This document shows positions 1-13,339 of a stretch of 64,000 nt of DNA, one piece after another. The notes beneath the pieces are model-generated. The model was not told the DNA's origin, ran no database searches, and worked only from the letters and a program-made list of their open reading frames with translations. The position numbers were made by a program, and so were the translations under genes. The DNA is taken from positions 62,001 to 126,000 of the forward strand of contig JANUWI010000014.1 of assembly GCA_025504975.1 (NCBI GenBank). Reading direction: 5' to 3'. Numbering within the stretch: the first letter of the stretch is position 1; every line of letters starts with the position of its first letter. This stretch comes from Plenodomus lindquistii (lineage: Eukaryota; Ascomycota; Dothideomycetes; Pleosporales; Leptosphaeriaceae).

Positions 1-246
1 GCACTCGTGGTGAGGAAGGTGCGGTGGAGAAGAGAGCGAGTGGGAGGATGGGCGGGGCAGGGCTTATAAGGTAATCGAGGGTCCACGCACGGGCACTATG
101 ATAGAGGGTGTGAAATTGAGATTCCCAAATGTGCGTGGCGAGTGAGAGCAGCTTTCGAGTAGTCTTCTGCCGTTTGTCGTTGAGCGGTGGTACGTGCGCA
201 GATAACATGGTGAGTGACCTTGCAGCAGAGCACCTTGCGAGTGGGG

Positions 247-483
247 CTATCGAAAGCAATGGCTGATAGGCCGGAGAGAGAGGGAGAGCCGATTCAAGGT
301 GTCCTTAGCCGTCTTGTGGCGTTTACATGAGCCTTGCGCAATGCTCCAACGGCGACCTCGAGCTTCATCGAAACGCTGCCACACCCCGGGCTCAGCCTTG
401 GAGTCTCCGGCTTCCTCCCAAAGCCGCTTAATGACAGTAAATATGCTCTGTCGACTCCCTGTTTTCTGGTTGCTGGTCACCAC
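247..483 (-). other. short open frame, 78 codons, doubtful
   Basis: A minus-strand open frame with ATG at 483 and a charged, Trp-containing composition (for example WEEAGDSKAEPGVWQRFDEA). It could be a further exon of a minus-strand gene or a chance frame. An overlapping plus-strand frame (299-490) is equally open, which argues against coding. I see no domain, splice sites that clearly join it to the 897-1718 candidate, or other support. Confidence 0.15.
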
Positions 484-896
484 CTCTTAAACAAATGAAG
501 CCATCAAGGCTGACACCTATCGAAAGCTCCCAAATCGCCGGACACCTCGTTTCGCGTCCGTGCTTGGAGGATGGTATCGTCCAAGGTCCTCAAAGGTTAC
601 GAAACATTGTACACCTTCGTGGAGAGAAGTCATGAAGGAACAATGGGCTACAATGCTGTGGGTGACAGTACTTAATATATGAATCCTCAATGCAACCCTC
701 GTCGGCCTTTTCGTATCCTCTCAAGCCAAAAGAGTGTACTAATTCTGAGGAAAAGCACATCAAGAAGAACCGCGAATACGGTATAGGGACCGCTTGGTCG
801 TCTAGGTCGACTAGAGGGGAACTGCGGATGAGGATCCCAGCTGGGCACAAAGGGACTGCATCCGAGCAGTAGACATAGGAAAGGATCAATCATAGA

Positions 897-1718
897 TCAG
901 CAGGGAGGAAGACCGCGTTCTCGTTGCATTGCGAGCGCAGATTGGAATATCTCTGTCACTGGAAGCTGTAGGTTGCCTGTACAGTATTGCTTACCGTAAA
1001 GCGCTGAGCCTATAGGAAACGATGAGGCAGAGATAAAGATTAAGCTGCCCTTATGGATTTGCTGGTTGATCTCCACCTCTCGCTTGAACCCGAGTGTTTG
1101 AAGGGTCGGTAGCGCACCGCATATTGAGGGCGCATGGCGAGGTAATATTGTAAAAATGAAAAAGATGGGATGAACACGAACGTTGTCGTCACGCATCGTT
1201 TGCCTTCCACACCGCTAAACTGTATGCGGCTTGGCATGTCTGCATCCCCTGCTCTGGCATCGTTACACTCGTCCTTGCCATGGTCAAACACGCCATCCAT
1301 GAATGCAGCGCATAATCCGATAATTATACTCAAATCTAGAATCCGTAGTACCTTGCGGCCCTCCACATCGCCTCCTTCCAGTAAAATGAGATCACTAGGC
1401 TGCACTGTCAGCTTAGAAGTTACGCGATGCTCATACAAATGGGATGTATTCCAGTACATAGACTGTGGGCTTGCACATTCCGCTCAATGAGGCGAAGGAT
1501 ATGTACCCATCGTTGGATTTCTTCAAAAGAGTAGTCGGCCGGGACAGCAAATGCAGATTCGGGCGGCAATGCCACGACACTGTAGAGTGTGATGCATTAT
1601 CGGGAAGAATATTCTTTTGCCTCGTATGAGGTAGAGGCGTTGCAGGTTTGTCGCATGGCCATCGCACGACGCCAATGACGCCAATGCGGCCACAATAGGT
1701 TGCCAAATTCAACGCCAT
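897..1718 (-). CDS. possible intron-containing gene, function unknown
   Basis: I do not recognise this protein and the model is tentative. Minus-strand frames here are short but can be joined by plausible fungal introns. The clearest part is an exon at about 1458-1579 encoding a helix-like run (EEIQRWVHILRLIERNVQ). It is followed by a candidate 53-nt intron at 1405-1457 (GT donor, AG acceptor, internal GTAAC branch-like motif). Joining keeps the frame open into 1404-1180, which reads LLQPSDLILLEGGDVEG after the junction. An ATG at 1718 opens a 95-codon frame and could supply an upstream exon. Another open frame, 897-1196, would need a further intron. No domain or family signature is visible. 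It may be a real gene, a decayed one, or chance open frame; its start lies only about 60 bases from the isochore edge. Confidence 0.3.
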
Positions 1719-1775
1719 CTAATTTTATCCCTATGGCTCCCACGGCTCCCACGGCCACGCTAAGGCTAATTACGT

Positions 1776-2223
1776 AAACAATATATATTTAAAATATAGA
1801 CCTAATTTAGAGCTATAAAATACTTAATTCTAAATTTTAAAAGCTAGTCTAGATTAATAGTTATAGCTATTTTAAATATTAAAAAAAAGATCTTTTAAAT
1901 TTTTAGTATAGATAAGTAACTAGACTATACTAAAACTTAATTAAACTTTATTTAAGTATTAATAGCTTAATATAGTAATATAAAATATTTCTTAAATAAA
2001 TATTAAATATAAATAACTTTTCTATCTATTAAATAGAATATAATATATACTATAAAAAAAGCTATAGTAATTTATAAAATTCTAGGAAAAATTCTAGAAA
2101 AGTAATATATAGTAATATTTTCTAATATAATTTTAACTCTAATTTAATAAAGTAATTAAAAAAAATAGTAGTTATAAAATATAGATTTTATTAAATAATA
2201 AAAGGCATTTTTTATATACTTTA
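1776..2223. other. AT-rich spacer, unassigned
   Basis: A+T-rich sequence between the isochore edge and the first transposon end. No terminal repeat, tandem array or coding trace is recognisable. It is probably the remnant of an older repeat, or flanking DNA mutated by RIP leakage. Confidence 0.6.
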
Positions 2224-2299
2224 TAATATATTCTACTACTAAGCAAGCTATACTACTAAACTAGCTACTTTTTTCTAGTATTATAAATACTATATTTTT

Positions 2300-2423
<124 letters not shown>

Positions 2424-3032
2424 AGAAATATTTAACTCTACTACTATAAAGTTTATATATAATTTAAAAGTACTTTTTAAATAGTTCTAGTATATATAAG
2501 TATTATACGTAGTTTATTTATTATTACTATAGTATTAGATACTTAGTTAAATAGATATTAAACTACTATTACTATATATATATTAAAAAAAACGTAGGTA
2601 AAATAGATATAATAATAGTAGTTTATAATTTAGTACTATATTTAATAGTACATTTATACTTTATAGTTATAGATTAAAAAAAAGTATTTTAGTAAACTAT
2701 AACTTTAATTTTTTTAATAAACTATAAAAAGCTAGTTTATATAGTTATAAATAATAAAATAGAATTTTTATATATAAACTTTAACTAAAACCTAATTTTA
2801 TAAATATTATTTAAAGTTTTTAATTACTATAAATTTACTATATAAAAGTTAAAGTAAACTATATTACTATACTTAATACTAATCTAATACTATCTCTACT
2901 TTAGTAAAAACTAGCTTTAATTATTTTAAAGCTCTTTAATAGTTATTAATAATAAATATATTAAATAAAAATATTTAAATACTAAAAAATACTTTTTTTT
3001 AGTAATATAGAAAATATATTAGTATACTAAAT

Positions 3033-3179
3033 TAATATAGTGTTATACGTACGCTAATAAATATAAAGCTTAGTATAACTATATAGGCCTAGTACCTTTC
3101 TATAGCATAGACTTTAAACTACTACGAAATAGATATATAACTACTACTTTATGCTTTTTACTCTAGTCTCTACGTATTA
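3033..3179 (+). repeat. LTR-1 left (5') LTR, 147 bp
   Basis: Direct copy of 17141-17287 with identical length. Differences between the two are almost all transitions, for example TGTTATACGTACG against CGTTATACACACG. TSD TAAAT lies at 3028-3032. Confidence 0.93.
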
Positions 3180-6100
3180 ATTAGTAGCTAAAGCTTACTA
3201 TAATTATACGCTATATTTTTTTAGTACTACTAGAAAAAGCTTTTATAAAGAAATAATATAACTATTATATTTATAATTCTTTTTAAATAGTAATAGTATA
3301 GCTTCTAGCTAATATACCTAAGCTTTTTACACGCTTTATATAGCGTGTTTAGTATATAATTATTTAAATATACTATTTACTAAATTAATTTTAAAAAATA
3401 TACGCCTACTAGAGCTTACTTTTTTATACTTTTAATATAATATAACGCGTATATTAGTATATACTAGCGCTAGATATTCTATATACTAGATATATTATAT
3501 TATAGTAGCTTAATATTTTATTTATATATTAAATTAAACTACTACGCGCTACTATAAGCTTTAAATATTAAAAATACCTATACTATTATTTATTACTATA
3601 GTAAACACTAGCTACTATACGCTAAATAAATATAGTAGTTATAATATAACTTTTCTAGTAGAAGCTAATATAGTATATTATTACTACTTTCTAGTTATAC
3701 TAACGTAGCTTTTTTACAGCGTGTATTCTATTTATTAGTATATAATATAGTATTAGCTATATAATATAGTAAACTTAGAAGTAAACTAGCACTTTTATAC
3801 TATTTATATATAAAATACTATTACTTTTAATACTATACTTCTACTACTACTATACATCTATACTATTACTAAAGTAAATTAGTATATTTTATTAACTAAA
3901 GTATATTAGTAGTTTAGTAATACCTACCTAGCTTTTAAACTATAGATATAGTAAAAAACTAAGCCTTTTTTATTTTTACTATTAACGCCTAGTGTAACCT
4001 GCCTAAAATACTAGAAAATATAGCTATTATTATTTACTATTTAGCTACTTTTATAAACGCTAATATTAACTATTACTAGATAGTTTTTAAAAAAAGCCTA
4101 AATATAGTTTAAACTATTACAGCTCTCTACTCTCTACTATTAGTAAAGTAACTAGTAAAAGTTAAAAAGCTAAATAATAAATATAATAAAAAATTTAGAT
4201 ACTTTTACTACTAGAACTTTAGTATTAACTACCTAGGCGCTAAATAATAGCTTAAAAAAGTAATTAAAAACTTTTATAAAGTTATAGCGCTGCTTAAAAT
4301 ATACTAGTTTTATAGTAAGTTTTTAATAAATAAATTTTATAGCTATTTTAAAAACTTATTTCTTTTAAATAAAGCTTTATTATTCTAGACTAAATAATAA
4401 TAATAAAGAAATTTTATAAAAAAAACTTTCTACTAGAAGCTTTACTCTAAGCGCTTTTTACTACGCCTATTAGTAATAAAAATTTACTTTATATTCTAAA
4501 AACTTATAAAGTATAGCTAACTATAAATAATATAATAGTAGAAAACTATAAAGTAGTATAGCTCTAGTCTCTAATAAAAAAAGTTATAATATCTAAATTA
4601 CTAGTAGTTATATTAACTCTCTACTAGAATATTTTTTAGATAGTGTTAATCTAGTATAATCTAGATATACTTATTTTTTTAATTAAAGTAGGTAATATTA
4701 AATTCTACTAGCTACTTTAAGCTATAGTACTACTTACTAGTATAGCTAGTTACGCGCCTTTAATTATACTAGTCTAAACTAGTTAGTACTTTTTTTTATA
4801 AAAGCGTAGTAATTTTACTAAAAACGTTAAAAAAAAACTATTAAAGCTAAAAGCTTTAAATACTATATAGACTACTACGTAGAAAGTACTAACTTTAACT
4901 ACTAAATTCTTTAAATTATAAAACCTAAAGTATATAGTAGTACTAGACTAGCATAGAATATATTAGTAAAACTAGTTAGCTATTAACGCTAAAAAAAAAT
5001 AGTTTTACGTAGTATAGAATAGTAGTAATAAATTATATAGTATAGATATAAAAGCTTTAGATAAAACTATAATTTAATATTTTAATACTATCTAACTTTT
5101 TTTAAATTTTTAGCTATTTAGTAAGATACTTTCTAAAGCACTTTTCTAAAATTCTATTATAATCTAATAAGCTTTAATAGTTATACTAGCTAGCTAGAAT
5201 AGTTTATATAATAAAGTAAAAAAGTTTCTACTAATTATACTAAAAAAAAAGCTATTTATAGCTTTATAGAATAAAAATAAAAGCAAAGTAGAAGTTCTAC
5301 TAGTCTAGACTGTATTAGTGTAAAATACTAAAAATAAAATAATCTATTAAGTAGCTGTATTTCTAGAAAATAAGTTTAATACTATAATAGATAAAATAGT
5401 AGTATAGTAAATAGCGCTAGAAGTATAATAGGTAGATAGTTAGAAATAAAATACATTATATTACTAGACTATTAAAATAATACTTTTATAAATAAATATA
5501 ATAGTAGCTATAATATAAAAAAAGTAAAAATTACTATAATTTTTATTTTTACTAATAGTATAGCTGGTTACGCACTATATTAACTCTATAATATTAATTT
5601 TATACTAGTTAAAATAGTTTTTTATAATAGGCCTATAGCCTTTAATTTTACTTTATAAAGCTATAGAAAATTATTTAGATAGGCCGCTACTATAATAGCT
5701 TAACTACTAGATATAAATATAGCTGCTATAGGTACCTAGGCTTTTAGTATAGTATAGATATTTAATATAAATATAGTATTTAGTAATAGTACTAGTATAT
5801 AATTTAACTATACCTAGGCTGTATTTTTACTTTTTTTTATTACTAAATACTAGGCTCTAGTACTAGCCTAAACTTAAATAATAACTAGAAGTAAAATAGA
5901 TAAAACTAGTACTTTATATACTATAGCTCTAACTATATAATATTATTTATTAAATAGACTACTAGATAATTTAGGCGCACGCTCTAGTAATATAGCTAAT
6001 ATAAAAAGAATATTAATACGTAAAATAATAACTATAAAAGTAATACTATAGTAGAGATATCTATTAGTATAGAGATAGATAGGCCTATTAACTATAAAAA

Positions 6101-6400
6101 GAATAAATCTAATACCTACTAGTATTAGTACTAATAGTATATTAGAGTATAGTATATAGTAAAGCTCTACTAGCTTTCTAAATCTAGTAGTATATACTAT
6201 AGGTATACTACTCTCTAGTAGGCACGCTAGCTATAGTATAAATAGTATAACTTTTATAGCCTATACTTTAGCTAGGTACTATTTATATTCTAATAGTATT
6301 AGCACCTATAATATAATAAATAATCTCTAGAGAGAACTATAAAAACTATAGTAATAGCTATATTTTAGTATTTACTATAAAATAGAAAATTAAAACTAAA
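3180..6400 (+). pseudogene. LTR-1 upstream block, degraded and unidentified
   Basis: About 3.2 kb between the 5' LTR and the gag/pol region. The stretch around 4140-5460 can be followed on the plus strand in one frame where the interruptions are TAA/TAG only. It has runs such as LKKVIKNFYKVIALLKIY near 4250, rich in Lys, Tyr and Leu. A second, weaker coding-like run is near 6050-6360. I do not recognise a family: no zinc knuckle, protease or DDE signature is visible. It could be a long leader with an accessory frame, or a nested element whose ends I cannot see. Confidence 0.35.
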
Positions 6401-8100
6401 TATAATAGAGTAAAGTTTAAGGTAGTAGTAAGCTTTATTTTTATATAGAAAATATTAAATTTTTTAACCTAGGTATTAAAATTTATAATACTAATAGAGT
6501 AAATATATATTAAAGCTATACTATTTATAAATTTATTTAACTATTTCTAGAGGTAGTAAAAAGCGCTATAGTAATACTACTAGACTATATTATTTATATA
6601 AATTTATAGAAATACTTTAAAAATAATATATTAATATAGTTTACTAGTTAACTATCTAATAGTATAAAGTAATATATTTAAATTAGAAAAAGCTTTAAAA
6701 ACTAAATAAAGCTGCTTATTTCTAAGTTCTAGCGCTTTAAAGTAGAGATTAGCTTAAAACTAGCTATAATAATATTTAAAAAGGTAGATATCTAAATAAA
6801 AAAGTTTATTAATACTTTTACTATAATAGTAATACGTAACCTACGTAATTTTAGATATAATAATAGAAATACTTTAAAAAATAAAGCGTTATAGATAGAT
6901 ACTATCTACTAAAAATTAAATTTAAAACTTTAGCTATTTATTAATAACCTAGTAGATAACTCTAGTATAATATAGAAACGCTTTACATATATCTTTAAAA
7001 TAAAAGTAAAAACGTTTAAAAAATAACTATCTAGTAGATAAAATAGGTATTTAAATTCTAGTATATATTAAATATATATAGAACAACTTTAGTAGTAGTT
7101 TTAAAATTAAATATATACTAATTAATAGAACTATAGCGTAGAACTCTAATAGTAGACGTAGTAATATAGAAATAATACTCTATATAACTAATTTAATAAT
7201 TACTTAATAGATAGGTAGCTATAAAATAGAAATATTTTACTATTAGTTTATATTTTAGTATAATAAAGCCTATAAAAAATAATAGCACGTATATTTTATA
7301 ATTATAATATAATTAACTAGAGAATTATTAAAGCCTATTAGAGATATAAAAAGGTAGTGTAAATATATATATATAAAACCTTTATAAATATAATAAAAAA
7401 TAATAGAACTATACCTATAAAGTTAATAACTATTTAAACTAAATATTTAAAAATAGTAAAAATCTCTATTCTACGCTACACAACTAGTATAATAGTAAAA
7501 ATAAAAATAATAGCTAATAGAAAAAAGTAAACTATACTAGGCATTAAAGCCTATATAGTAATAAAGTTTTAAAAAATAAACTAGAGTAGTAACTAGGCCT
7601 AGTACGCCTTTTAGAATATAATTTAAATAGAGTTAATCTAGAAAGTATAGTCTATTATATCTATTTAAAGCCCTTTTTTATTAGCTTTAGAGAAAAGATT
7701 TTAGTACTACTATTATTTACTTTCTAGCTATAAACATATAGTATATATTTATAGTTATTCTAGTTAAATAATAAGCTCTAGAACTATTTATAAGTAATAT
7801 AATACTTTATATCTGCTAGAGATTTTAAACCTAGCGTAGATTTAGATAATAAAAAAAGTAAAAGCTAGAAAAACTTCTAGGTATTATATTTAAAGTAAAT
7901 AAGCTCTAGTTTAAAATAATCTACATAACTACTCTAGTAATTAGCGTAGATTAGTTATAGGTATTATTAGTAAAAATAGTTTAATAAGTCTAGAACTACA
8001 TTTATATACTTAAAATATTATAGAAAAACTAAAAAAAACTATAATAGAGCTTGCTATATTATATTACCCTATCTAAACTATTTTAAGAATAGGAATAATA
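6400..8100 (+). pseudogene. LTR-1 gag-like region, degraded
   Basis: Plus-strand remains directly upstream of the LTR-1 pol, where gag is expected. No zinc-knuckle cysteines survive that I can point to. Bases 6998-7445 are duplicated, diverged, at 49527-49974, so this block belonged to a multi-copy element. The assignment rests on position more than on motifs. Confidence 0.45.
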
Positions 8101-8139
8101 GTATTATCTAAAAAGTTTTACTAAATTTAGCTCTAATAA

Positions 8140-11100
8140 ACTAAAAATAGAAATTATACTAGATACTAGTATATTAGTTTTATTTATAAATGCAATTTTT
8201 TTTAGAATATATACTCTATATATTTAGGTTTAATACCTTAAAAATTTAATATATCTAAAAGAAATAGGTAATATAGTTTATAAGTGCTATATATATATAT
8301 TATTACTATTATATTTACTAGGCTATATACTATATAGTAATAAAACTTATACTAAAATCTAGATAGAGCTATATATTATTATAAATTTAATCTAGACCTA
8401 CTATTTAGTATAGATATTTTTAGTCTAGAGTACGTAGTTATTAATATAAAGCAGCGCATAATTATATTTCTAAAAGCTAGTAGTATTTAAATTCTAATTT
8501 TTATAGAACTAAAGCTAGCGTAACTTTTACTAATAACTAAAATTCTAGCGCGCTAGTAGTATATTATTCTAGTATACTTAGTTATATATATCTCTATATA
8601 TACTAAAGTACTATTACTAAAAAACTATAACCTAGAGTTTTAGCTATTATAGAAAAATTAATTAAAAGTAATAGTATATAACTCTATAGTAGATTATAAA
8701 ACTTTCTATATTATAATAAAAAATAATACTGCTAAACTAGTTATAATTTAAAAAAAAGTATTTCTAGAGTAGGTATCTGTATTTAATTTTAATATCTACT
8801 ATTAGATAGATACTAAATACGCGCTAAATATAGTAATTCTAGTAAAAAACTTTATAGTATTTAAAATAACCCTTTTTAATAGAGTATAAGTTTATAGTAA
8901 TAAATATTTAGAGACTATTTAAGTGCTAGCTAATACTTATCTAGCTTTTCTAGAGCTCTTTTCTAACTATAGGACTATAGTAAACATCTCTACTAAAAAC
9001 TATTTTAGAATACTATTTATTCTAGGCTAGAAGAATATTAGGTTAAATATTAAGCTATTTAACCTAACGCAGGAAGAAAAGGATCTAGTAGATAATATAT
9101 TTAATTAACTATACTATTATAGTAGAATATTTTAAACCTAATAGAGAATATATTTTAGATATCTAGTTTTTATAGTATAGAAGACTATAGTTAGTAAAAA
9201 TAGAATAGTAACTTATAAAAAATAACTAGTAATTAACCTTTAGGCGTTTAATAATACTATTATTAAAAACTTTTATTCTCTATACTATTAAATAGATATT
9301 ATACAGGAAGTTAAAAGTTTATTTTATATTTTAGTAATTAATAGCGTTTTTTTTTATTAGTAGTTTATCTATAAAAACAATTGCAATAAACTTGTAATTA
9401 ATAGTTACTAGAAGTAGAAAACGCTTTATATTACTATAATAGGTTATATAAATAGTATCTAGTATATCTAATACTAAATAGAAAATATTATATAGAACTT
9501 TTTTTTTATATAGGTATACGTAAATAACTTTATTATTTTTTTAAAAAACCTACTTTTCTATAAAAGCTATTTCTAATAGTTATTTAAACGCCTAGATAAG
9601 TTACGCTTTTTTTTTAATTTTAAAAAGTGTTTTATTAGGTACCTATCTATAATATTACTTAGCTAGAAAGTAAACACGTTTAGTCTAGTAACTATAGATA
9701 AAAAAATAGCAGTAATTAAAAAAATAAAATTTCTAATAAATACATTTTAGTTTAAAATATATATTAGCTTAGTAGAATACTTCTAAAATAAAATCCTATA
9801 TTTTACCTAACTTATTGGGCTACTATAAAATCTTAAAGCTACTCTATTAAACTAGGCTCTAGTAAATAAAAAAAAAGAAGCTTTATAGAGCTAAAATACT
9901 AATTAAGCTAGAGCTAATACTTATTAAAATATTTAATACTATCTAGAGCATTCTATTTTAGAATATAGTACTTTACTATTTTAATTATACTAGGCCCCTC
10001 TATATAGAGGTAAACGCTTTAAAAAAATAGAGGTTTAAAGTATTTATTTATTACGTTATTAGTAACTCTAATCTAATTATAGAGGAAGTTACGCTACTAC
10101 TAGAATTTAAAAACGTAGAAAATAGTTCTATAGTATAGCTTAAAAAAATAAAAAACTTCTTTAATAGATTAATTTAGCTAATACTATTTTTATCTAAATA
10201 ACTTTTAATAGTAGAGGAGAACTATTTTCTAATAGAGCTTAAAATAGCTATAGTAGTATAGATAGTAATAAAACTACGCTATATTATTTTAGTATTATAA
10301 AAAATATAAATTATAACTAATTATAGCGTAGTTATAGCAATTACGTACTAAAAACTTTTTATATTAACTTTTACTAACTAGTTTAATCTACGCCTAATTT
10401 ATAGCGCTTAGTACCTATAATAATTTTCTAATTTTATAGTTTAGTATAGGCTAGGCTAGACTTATTTTATATCTAATTACTTTAGCTATTTAGAAAGTAT
10501 TTACTATAAAAAAGATATAAATACTAATATTTTAGAGGACTTTAAATACTAATATTTCTTTTTAGCTAGATTATTTAAGCGCTTTAAACTAAGTTATACA
10601 TTTATATATAATAAAGTAAATAACAACTAGAGAATTTAAATTTAGTATAACTTAGAAAATATAAAAACTAATATAGACCTCTATACTACTATAATAGCGT
10701 ATATTATAATACTATTACTACTACTAAATTTTTTAGAGGTAGTAAAATAGACGTATAAAGTTAAATAGAAAATAGAAATAGACTATATAAATATATACTA
10801 TGTAATACTAGTAGGTTTAAATAATAACTTTAAAAATAAACTATATAATATCTATAATATAGATCTAATATAAAAGAAAATAATAGATATACTAAAGTAG
10901 AATAAAAGTACTAATAATCTAGACCTAGATAGTTTTTATAAATAATATCTATTAAATAAACTTTATAGCATTAACTTTATAGAAAAAGACTAGCTTCTAT
11001 ACTATATTAACTATAATACGTATATTAAACGCCTATATATACTTTAGAGTTTATAAAAGAAAGTTTTTATACTAGTATATAACTACTATTTATATAATAG

Positions 11101-12360
11101 CTACTATTAAATATATAAATAGATTTACTCCTATATATTTATTTATAACTTTTCTAAAAAGCTTAAAAAATTTATTAATTAGTATCTACTATACCTATAA
11201 AATTATATAGAGTAATATTACTTTTATAGAAGTTTTAAGCCTATTATAGAACTCTAGATACTATACTAGACTATTATAATTAACTTAGTTACTAGCTTAC
11301 CTACTAGTACCTATAGAAATAATACTTTAATAATAGTTATATATAAGCGTATAAAGTAGGTTCTACTTATACTAGATATAACTAATTAGTTTATAGTAGA
11401 ATAAAAAGTAGCTCTATTTAAAGCACTTATATAATATAAATAGGGCCTACTAAAAAGTATTATTTTAGATTAAAATTAATAATTTTTAAATATACTATAG
11501 GCAGTAATGTTTAAAAAAATAGATATTAAATTTCTAATATTAATAGTATAGTACCTATAGATAGATAGCTAATCTAAGTAAATAAATTAAATAGTAGAGA
11601 TTACGCTTTAATATTACTATACTACTAATCTAGATATAAACTAGAAATCTACTTTTTTATACATTTAATTTTTATTTAATACTATATAGAGTGCTATAAT
11701 AGGCGTCTTTCTATAGAAATAACTAATTAGTTTTAACCTACGTAATCTGCTAGAGGTACTAGTAGACTTTTATATAACTAATTTCTAAGCTCTATAATAA
11801 TAATATTGCAAAATAGTAGTAAAAGCGCTTACTTTTATAGTAGTTAATATAAAGTACTAGTATAACTAGAAGTATAAACTTTTTAACCTTTAGATTAGAA
11901 ACTAGGTTATATTTTAACTATACTATAAATATTAAATATAAAGCTACCTAAATTAAAAGCTAGATATATAAAAATTTTTACTAATTAGAGTTATTAGAAA
12001 AGTTAGTAAAAACACCTACTGCCTAGAGCTTCTAGAATTAATAAAAATCTATCTAGTAGTTTTAGTTTTCTAGTTTAAACTTTTACTAAAAGGCGCAGAC
12101 TTTTTTAAAAAGTAGTTTAAATTCTACTAGAGCCTAGTAAAAGTAGTAGATAAAAAGAATCTATTATATAAAGTTAAACAGCTTTTTAAATACTAAATTA
12201 ATAAATATTCTAGTAACTATAAATACCTAGTCTAATAGCGTAGATAGAGAAATATCTATAACTAATAGCTAAAAAAGTCTAACTTTATAAATTTAAAAGA
12301 GCTAATATAGAAATATAACGCTAAGCACCTAGAAATATTACTTAAAAAAAAATAAAAATA
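8140..12360 (+). pseudogene. pol: LTR-1 pol: protease, RT, RNase H, integrase, chromodomain remains
   Basis: Domains appear in Ty3/gypsy order. A protease-like IILDTS is at about 8150-8172. RT follows, with VYVNNFIIF at 9514-9540, where the family has VYxDDxxIF; both catalytic Asp now read as Asn. RNase H begins near 9990 with PLYIEVNAL and ends near 10490 with its connection motif. Integrase lies at about 10980-11760; its His and Cys zinc-binding positions have become Tyr. A chromodomain-like tail is at about 12155-12360 (YKVKQLFKYQINK, then YLVQ). The frame is broken by many TAG/TAA codons consistent with former Trp and Gln. Order and motifs identify it as gypsy rather than copia, since integrase follows RT. 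The element is inactive. Confidence 0.85.
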
Positions 12361-13200
12361 GTAATATAAAAAAATAAGTAGATAAAAAAGTAACTAAAGT
12401 TTATAAAAGTGCTACTATTACTAGAGTAAACAGCGTAAAATCTATAGACGTCTTTTTTAAAGCTTAAATAATCTCTAATAGCTCTCTAGCTAACGCTAAA
12501 ATAGCTAGCCTAAAAAATACTATTATAGATTAAAATTTCTATAAAACATGCTAGCTAGGTAATATAAAACTATAAAAAAGAATAAACGTAGTATTTATAA
12601 ATTTTTAGTAATATATATAATATTTTTAATAGTAAGTTTTATCTAATTTTTTATATATAATATTTATATAAGCGTTTAAATAGTATATTAGTATTATTTT
12701 TACGTTTTAATATATTTTAATATATATAAAAGGCTGTAACTACTTAGTAGATAGCTAATATAAAACTACTTTCTATAGTTTTATACTAGATAATAGGCAG
12801 CTTACCTATATAAATTTATAAATATTTAAATATAAGTTATATATTATTAGTATTTTTAAATAATAAATAAGCGTACTCTACTATTAGAAATAGAAAGGTA
12901 AATATTAACCTACTTTATAGTAAAGCGCGCGTTTACTAACTATCTATCTATAATACTAAAAATCTTTTTTACCTAGTACTTTTATATATATTAACTTAAA
13001 TTTTTTATCTAGCTATAGTAAGGCTACCTCTGCGTAATAGCTAGTTACTTTAGTATATATCTAGTAAAAAAGCTTTTCTACCTTCTTTTTTTTTATATAT
13101 ACTATAGTATACTATATTAGCTAAGTTTCTAACCTAGTTTAATACCTACTTTTTATATACGCTAAAAACTAGTAGGCTAACCTGCGTAGTTAAAAGTTAT
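12361..13200. other. LTR-1 inter-coding spacer
   Basis: A+T-rich sequence after the chromodomain with no frame I can follow. A pair of inner LTRs was looked for here and at 5500-6500 and not found. Confidence 0.5.
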
Positions 13201-13339
13201 ATAGCTACTATTTTATCTAACGCACACTAGTAAATAAATAATATAGTAAATAATAAAAAAATAGGCTATAATCTACGTAATAAAAATAGAGAAAGTACTA
13301 AACTAATACTATTTAATATAATTAAGCAAGTTACTAACT

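Larger units (their letters stand above)
1..1775. other. GC-balanced segment left of the AT isochore
   Basis: This stretch has ordinary fungal base composition with all dinucleotides present, including many CpA, TpG and CpG, unlike everything to its right. It contains no long open frame on either strand; the best candidate gene is the minus-strand model listed separately. Positions 1-250 are purine-rich and show no convincing gene or RNA. A TATA-like TTATAA at 64-69 has no gene I can attach to it. The change to A+T-dominated DNA happens over a few dozen bases near 1740-1790, just after a short duplicated CCCACGGCT motif at 1738-1755. Confidence 0.8.

Noticed and set aside
690..872. Plus-strand open frame of 60 codons, and its plus-strand neighbours at 299-490 and 1170-1490
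   Set aside because: Each overlaps equally long minus-strand frames and has no domain, intron signals or composition in its favour.
5500..13200. An inner complete gypsy element nested inside LTR-1 around its pol
   Set aside because: I compared 5500-6500 with 12480-13260 by eye for an inner LTR pair and found no matching blocks. Not excluded, but unsupported.
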